Below are positions 58,104 through 64,000 of a stretch of 64,000 nucleotides of DNA, one piece after another. The stretch spans positions 1,488,001-1,552,000 of the forward strand of contig CM073194.1 of the NCBI GenBank assembly GCA_037042915.1. The letters run 5' to 3'. The notes under the pieces were generated by a model, which had not been told where the DNA came from, did no database searches, and saw nothing but the letters and a program-made list of their open reading frames with translations. Position 1 is the first letter of the stretch. Every line of letters starts with the position of its first letter. A program made the position numbers and the translations under genes. This DNA is from Auricularia sp. M13 (Eukaryota; Basidiomycota; Agaricomycetes; Auriculariales; Auriculariaceae).

Positions 58104-59922
58104 TTGGCCACTATACTGTCGCTGTATTTTTGTTGCTGTCATGTCTGTGCTGTAAACATGCTATCTCGTTCTGTGCGATGAGTGTCGGGGAATAAGAAAT
58201 TATGCCATTCGGACTCAGCGGAGACGTCGGACGCCAAATTCATTTGCAACTTAACTTCCCTCCATGCGATGCCCTCGTTGACGAGCTCCTCCTCAGACTC
58301 GTCGTCGCCGAGTGCGCGAAGCCGCATCCCAGTGACGCCCGCCGTGCTCAGGACCATTTTCGCATCGTCAGCGGTCCATTATGCGCACCGCGTTCTTCAG
58401 ATTCTCGGGCTTCTTGCTGAGCTGCCTGGCTATCAGTCTCGCTGCAGCGCGCAGGCGCGGCGAGGGCATGCTTGGCATGGGCTAGAAAATGGCGTCCGAT
58501 ATGTATCGCCACCGTTGAACGGCATTCGGTTTCCAGTTGCAGAAGAAAGCGAACTTGAAGCTTGAAGCGCGGTTATGGCGACGATCTTAAATACGCTTAA
58601 ATACGCTGCTGTCGTTACCCTCGCCTCTTTAGGCGAATATATCGACCTGACCGTGTTGGGGCCCACAGCAAGAAGAATGCGACAGTCTGTGTCTCCGGGG
58701 GAGCACCATGCCATCTGCCCGTCTGCTCCTCCTGGCCCTGCCCACCTTCCCGCTCATCATGATCCCCGACTGTGCGCTCTGCGCCGAATCGAGCTACAAC
58801 TTTGACGCGCGCACAGAGATGAAGCAGCGCAGCGATACGTGCCTCGGTACAGGAAGCTGGCATAGGTCGTTTGTGCTCTTGCGATCGTTGCCGCCTGAAG
58901 TCGACCACTCGTTACGCTGTCCAGTCCGCCAGTTGTCTCCTTGAAGATCAGTCCAGGATTTCTTGCGGTCTTCAGCTGGCGATTCTATGTTCTCGATTGC
59001 CTGGCATGCCACCCTCAGGTTCGTGTCCGTATCGGATCTGACTAGACAACCCATACTTGGCTATATGGCTATAGGTGGACGTCCGGCTGCGTCTGTGCTG
59101 CAGTAGCTCCTGGACTGACTCAGAAGTGGGAGGTACGCGCGCATCGTTTTGTTTTTCATTGATTGTATTGAATCAATTCCTAGCCTCCAAGCTCCTTGCA
59201 TCCTAAGCTCCCTCAAGTCCTTGGACCAGTGCTTACATCGCTCAAACTCGTACATGTGCGGAGAAGCTGCCACAGCAACCACCACAGGGAGCAGGGCCCA
59301 GGATCCCGTGAGTGGTTGATAAGGATATTGCCTTGACCTTCAGATAAATGGCACAAGTTTCCCAAGAGTATAACAGCTGGATAGTATGCCGTGCTGTTGC
59401 ATTGAATATCTCCAGTGTGATTCCAGCTGTTTTACTCTTGGGAAACCTGTGCCATTTATCTGAAGGCCAAGGCAATATAAGTACTCATCAACTACTTAAG
59501 GGACCCTCAGCTCTGCTCCCAGTGGTTCACAAAGTTCATGAAGAGGTCCAAGCACAAGTGCTCCCTCTCAGCAAGAACAAGGAATGCTCCCAGTGCGCAT
59601 TGGTCATTCTGTAAGCACTCATGTAGCATGTTGTGCCCATCATGCATCAGTGCCTGTAGGAGTTCTGTCATAATCAGCAGCATTCAGGGTCTCTTCAGGG
59701 TGATTAAATACAGTAGTTGTATCCCATGCATTTCTACTTTTTTGTTTCACTTTCAGCGCTACTTTTCCGATTGCTATGTACTACCTGTCATTGTATGATG
59801 AGGTTTCAGGCATTCAGCGTCACGGTGGTCACTGCCAGCAGCCGGCAAGGTCCGATGGAATCGACACGTCTTCTTGCTTCCCCTAGCCCGCCGTTGACCG
59901 TACGCTCTCGCTGTCCGCCGCG
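58104..59922. other. Gene-free interval of 1.8 kb with a large hairpin
   Basis: No supported gene. Minus-strand open frames near 59061-59285 and 59500-59700 (for example ALMHDGHNMLHECLQNDQCA) have a protein-like look, could be transposon relics, and are broken by stops. Confidence 0.5.
59278..59535. repeat. Imperfect inverted repeat, arms of about 110 bp
   Basis: The left arm (59278-59393) contains CTTCAGATAAATGGCACAAG and TTTCCCAAGAGTATAACAGC; the right arm (about 59430-59535) contains their reverse complements GCTGTTTTACTCTTGGGAAA and CTGTGCCATTTATCTGAAGG. The loop is about 37 nt. The arms also share flanking GGGAGCAG/CTGCTCCC and GTTGAT/ATCAAC blocks. It could be a foldback element or yield a long hairpin RNA. 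Confidence 0.8.
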
Positions 59923-61503
59923 ATGTCGACCACGTCTGTACCCAAGGCTGAGTCCGATGAGGTCTTCAAGATCCTGCGCGCGCAAAAGGCCAACAAGGTC
60001 AGCCTGCATCCAGCTTGTTGCATCTAATCGGCCGCTGATAGGTGCGGGCGCGTTAGATTTGCTTTGACTGCAAGGCCAAGAACCCGACATGGACGAGCAT
60101 TCCTTTTGGAGTCTACATCTGCCTAGAATGCTCCTCCGTTCACCGCAATATGGGCGTCCATATTTCCTTCGTACGGTGCGGACGCCGCCATGATATTTCA
60201 GATTGCGACTCATAACCCTGCCATCTCAGGTCGACCAACCTGGATACATGGCAGCTGAATCAGCTGCGCGCGATGAAAGTGGGCGGCAATGCGTCAGCTA
60301 CCGAGTTTTTCAGCAAGCACGGCGGAGCGTCCTTCCTCGACAGCGTCGACGGCAAGAAGAAATACACAAGTGCCGTCGCCGACCTTTACAAGCAAGAAAT
60401 ACAAAAGCGGGTCAAGGACGATGCTGCACGGTCAGTCCGTCCAATCAGGCTCTCAACGATACTGAATTTCAGCCCAGCTTTCCGACGCGGATTTACGTCG
60501 AAGGTATGGCAGACCTCGCTGCGGCGCCCGAATCTGCTGGCGCCGGCGACGAGGACGACTTCTTCGACTCGTGGGACAAGCCCGCCAAGTCTGCGTCGCC
60601 TGCGCCGAAAGCGGCCACCCCTGTGCCCAAGGCGTCGCCCGCGCCGCCGCCGGTGGTCGGCGCGCCGCGCGTGTCGACACCGAAATTCGTCGCCGCGTCA
60701 CCTGCTCCCGCAGTGAAGCCCGGTTTGTCCAGCTCGTCGTCGACTGCATCTGCCCCGCGTGCCGGCAAGGCGAAGCTCGGTGCACGCAAAGCCGCGGCGC
60801 CGATTGATTTCGCCGAGGCACAGCGCAAGGCGGAGCAGGAGGCCGCGCGCATCGAGGCCGAGCGCGCGCAAGAAGAAGCGCGCCAACGCGCCGAGGCCGA
60901 GGCTGCCGCTGCCGCCGCGTCCGCCGCGGCCATCGACAGCCCGGTCAAGGAGGTCGCGGCGTCGCCGACGATCGTCGCGCCCAAGCCGCAGCACGCGCGC
61001 GGTGCGAGCCAGGACCTCGAGCGCCTGGGGATGGGCATGAAGCGGCTCGGGTTCGGCGGGACGCCCGCGGCGTCCGCGACGCCCAACAGCGTGCGCAAGG
61101 AGGACGAGGACGCGACGACGTACGCACGCCAGAAGTTCGGCAACCAGAAGGCGATCAGCAGCGACATGTACTTTGAGCGCAACACGTACTCGCCCGCGCT
61201 GCAGGCCGAGGCCAAGGAGCGCCTCTCCAACTTCCAGGGTGCGACGAGCATCTCGAGCAACCAGTACTTTGGCCGCGAGGAGCCCGAGGACAACGACAAC
61301 ATGAGCGCTAATGGCGAATCGTGGGAGACCACCGCGCGCGATGTCGTCCAGCGCGTAATGAGCAACCCGGACGTGCAAAACGCCGCGGAGAGTATACGCG
61401 CCGGTGCTCTGAAGGTTAGTTCTTTTGTATCCCACGATGATCATCTCCACTCACGCCTGACACGCAGCTCTCGGACTACCTCGCGCAAATGGGCGAGCGG
61501 TGA
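59923..61503 (+). CDS. GLO3: ArfGAP of the Glo3 / ARFGAP2-3 type
   Basis: GTPase-activating protein for Arf1, acting in COPI vesicle traffic at the Golgi. The zinc finger is [20 protein letters not shown] then [20 protein letters not shown] (CxxC-x16-CxxC with the catalytic Arg). Downstream: [33 protein letters not shown] Pro/Ala linker and an Ala/Glu coiled region ([20 protein letters not shown]) lead to the Glo3 regulatory motifs [20 protein letters not shown] and [20 protein letters not shown] last short exon gives [11 protein letters not shown]. Five introns, all in phase once acceptor choices at about 60056 and 60479 are made. Confidence 0.94.
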
Positions 61504-61708
61504 GCTTCGTCGCTTGCATGTCTTGGCTTTTTGCTTGGTTCGCTTCTGGTTTGAGATCATTCTTTGTTGATTTGCTGCGGGTACTACACGTACATATTGA
61601 AGCCCAATGCCAGTCACCATTCTTTAGTTCGCCCGCGAACTGCCCCGGGATCTACCGTGTTTTGCTTGCCTTTCTTCTCCGCGCAATTGGCAAGTGCCGC
61701 ACGCCACA

Positions 61709-63227
61709 ATGTCAGAAACACGAATGCAGCCGCATTGGACAGTTAATAGGAAGGCGTGGAATAAGGCGAGACCCATCTACCCCAACGTACACATGTCCCT
61801 GATTTTTTTTGCGTTATGTAGGCATGGGAAAAGCAGCTCAAGTCCAAGTTCGCGGTGCGGCGCCACTATCCGGACGTGGTCCTCGGAATTCCGGCCCTGG
61901 AGGCCAGCATGCTCATGGCGAGCCACCACCTCGCCGCGATGCAGTCCAGCCGGGACGAGCTCGTGACGCTGCAGAAGGACCTGAGCGCGTACATGATCGA
62001 GCATCCGGACTTTGAGCGCGAGTGGCTCGGCAGCTCTGAGGCGCGCCGCGAGGAGCTCATCCTGGAGGGCCTCGTGCGCACGTGCGAGGCCGTCGCGGAC
62101 ATGGAGGACCGCCGGACGAACGCGCCCGAGAGCTGCCTCGACTTTTTGCAGCGCCGCGGCGGGCGCGGCTTCCTCGACCTGCTCGCCCAAATGGAGGACC
62201 CGCCGCAGCCGGAGCCGCGCATCGTCCCGCACCCGGTCTACGACGCGCTCATTGGCGTCGGCCAGGCGGCCAGGCGCTCGCCCGCGGAGAAGCTGCTCGC
62301 GCGGATGCAGACTGTCACGCGCAATTTCTTTTTGGCGATGATGGTGTGGAATACGGTCCTGGCGTTCTATGGCGACAGTGAGAACTTTAGGGCAACGAAG
62401 CGCAGCAGGGAGGACAAGGCCGAGATGCGGCATATGAAGACCGCGCATCCTGAGCTGTACCGGGAGTCGAAGGAGGATAAGAAAGGGAGTCAGTGGAGTT
62501 GTCGCGCGTGCAGCAGGCTCGAGGAGTTGTTGCCGCCGGGTACGCGTTTGCTTAGCTGCGCCAGGTGCAATAAGGTCAATCGCGTCGTGAAGTACTGCGA
62601 CAGGTACGCAGGTCCCCATTCTGTTTGGGGGCGACTCGGAAATACTAAGCCATCTTTCGCAGGGAATGCCAGAAGCGCGACTGGCCGAACCACAAGCTCA
62701 TCTGTGGCAAGATTCTCGATGCCAACGAGGCCTTGAACCTTTTCGGTGGCGCCGACGGCAAAATGACTGCGGCCAACGACAACAGCAAGTATACATCGAC
62801 CACGGACTTCCCGAACCATACCCCCATCACACCCGATGAGATTGGGGACGTCAAGAGCATCCTGAGCGGCGACGGCAGCGCTGACGCGTCCGCGTTCCCC
62901 GCGCCGGTCGCGCCGTTCACGCACTCGCGGCACCTCAAGTACCAGATCAAGCTGCTCAAGGAAAACCCCGTGTTCGACTACTTCATCACGAACCCCGCGC
63001 CGCAGCCCGACTACGGCCTCGCGCTGCAGCACCCGATGGGCAAGATGATGTTCCACATCATGCGCCGCCGCGCGTTCCAGCGCGGTGAGCCGCACTCCGT
63101 GCTCATGATGTACAAGTACCTCGCCGACTCGGCGAAGAAGAGCGGCTCGCTGCCCAAGCTGCGCGAGCAGCTCGTGCTTGAATACGGCGTCGATACCAAG
63201 TTCCTCGAGAATGCGAGTTTGGATTGA
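61709..63227 (+). CDS. MYND zinc-finger protein
   Basis: The N-terminal exon is MSETRMQPHWT and joins WEKQLKSKFAVRRHYPDVVL after the acceptor at 61821; the donor is either 61739 (GTTAAT, 84-nt intron) or a doubtful 35-nt intron. A helical region follows. The MYND finger lies across an intron: CRACSRLEELLPPGTRLLSC, ARCNKVNRVVKYCDR, ECQKRDWPNHKLIC. This finger mediates protein-protein contacts. The C-terminal half (NPAPQPDYGLALQHPMGKMM, FHIMRRRAFQRGEPHSVLMM) looks conserved but unnamed; there is no SET domain. About 450 residues; ends LENASLD. Confidence 0.87.
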
Positions 63228-64000
63228 CGTTGATAGAAGTTGCGTCTGTATGTATGGCTTTCTGTTTGTCTTTGTAGCGATAGATTTCCCGACACATGTT
63301 TATGCCCGGCAATGTTTGAATGTGCATCGTTTAGCATTTGTTCCATTACGAGCTCAACGAACTGTCGGCAGCGCGGCGACCAATAACCACAATGCGACCC
63401 CTCTCCATTTTTCCGCTCAGACCTGAAGAGACCGCTTGCATGTGCCTTTAAATTTGGACTTTATGGGCTCAATTTGTGAATTTCTCTGCACTGAGTCTGC
63501 GTCGCGGATGGAATTTACCGCCACCGACTCGGAAGTTCTCCTGTTCCCGAGGGGAAACGAATTCTCTTCATGCGTGTGAAGGCATCGGAGATGAATTCGT
63601 TATCCCTGTTCCAACGGCCGTTAGTTACCGCTCCAATTCCGCGCTTGTTCACTTCCTTTGACACCCCCAGCTGTCTCTTCCAAACGCCGCGCTGAGTGAC
63701 AACATACATTCATGATCGGATCAACTCTCGCCTATGCTTTCGATATGTTCGGTTCACAGGCTGCCGCTTGGTTTTGGGTATCGCGCTCAAACTCGTAACA
63801 CCGCCGTATCTCGTCCATGCTCTGCTATCCCACATTTCTGTCCATTTGCGTGCCTGATCTACCTCCCACAATATTCTACATCTCCAGCGTTCATACAAGC
63901 CAGCCGTTCGCGTTGACGAACCATCTGAGCGACGAAGAAATACGATCCCTGTGGATCAGGAGCGCCAGCGCCAGCTCCTGAAGCCTACGCAGCGGGTGGT
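63228..64000. other. Right end of window, no supported gene
   Basis: Contains an EcoRI-site inverted repeat (AACGAATTC near 63556 and GAATTCGTT near 63593). A plus-strand frame from 63734 shows no domain. The next gene may begin beyond the window. Confidence 0.45.

Noticed and set aside
59500-59700. KDZ or other transposase remnant
   Set aside because: A few protein-like stretches on the minus strand, but no diagnostic motif, so the class cannot be named.

Overview
The window is a gene-dense stretch of a filamentous basidiomycete nuclear genome, most likely from an Agaricomycete. Evidence: genes are split by many introns of about 45-65 bp with GTRNGT donors, coding sequence is GC-rich, genes lie on both strands with no operons, and the gene content is typically fungal (ATG13, HET-C, EAF1/VID21, CTR9, GLO3, bestrophin-like channel, HSP12-type small proteins). 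No rRNA, tRNA, CRISPR or bacterial feature was recognised. Exon structures were worked out by eye from splice signals and protein-family continuity.

Left third (1-24 kb): the 3' part of glycyl-tRNA synthetase (+), a 4.7 kb gene-poor gap, a bestrophin-type chloride channel (+), a small unknown protein (-), a single-pass membrane protein (+), an unknown small protein at 13.1 kb with a decayed second copy at 18.6 kb, an unknown acidic protein, a Maf-type nucleotide pyrophosphatase (+) and ATG13 (-).

Middle (24-47 kb): a large DUF2235 hydrolase with a WD40 propeller (-), a doubtful small gene, a 2.8 kb gap, an HSP12-type gene, a tandemly duplicated small-domain gene, an F-box protein (-) and a complete HET-C protein (-). 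Two more HSP12-like genes follow, then a short-chain dehydrogenase (-) whose first intron carries an inverted-repeat element. A glutathione S-transferase gene (+) sits head to head with a decayed copy of itself (-), followed by a small CxxCxGxG protein and a cupredoxin fragment.

Right part (47.5-64 kb): mostly nuclear and trafficking housekeeping genes. These are EAF1/VID21 (NuA4 subunit, HSA plus SANT domains), a membrane-anchored methyltransferase (-), CTR9 (Paf1 complex), a gap holding a large imperfect hairpin, the ArfGAP GLO3, and a MYND zinc-finger protein.

Themes worth attention: (1) HET-C and the DUF2235-WD40 protein, two potential allorecognition or signalling genes about 8 kb apart; (2) non-canonical splicing, with three probable GC-AG introns and a 9-nt microexon; (3) an intronic transposable element that leaves its gene readable; (4) local duplications followed by decay; (5) several single-base frame breaks at short homopolymers inside otherwise well-conserved genes, which look more like residual assembly errors than real mutations.
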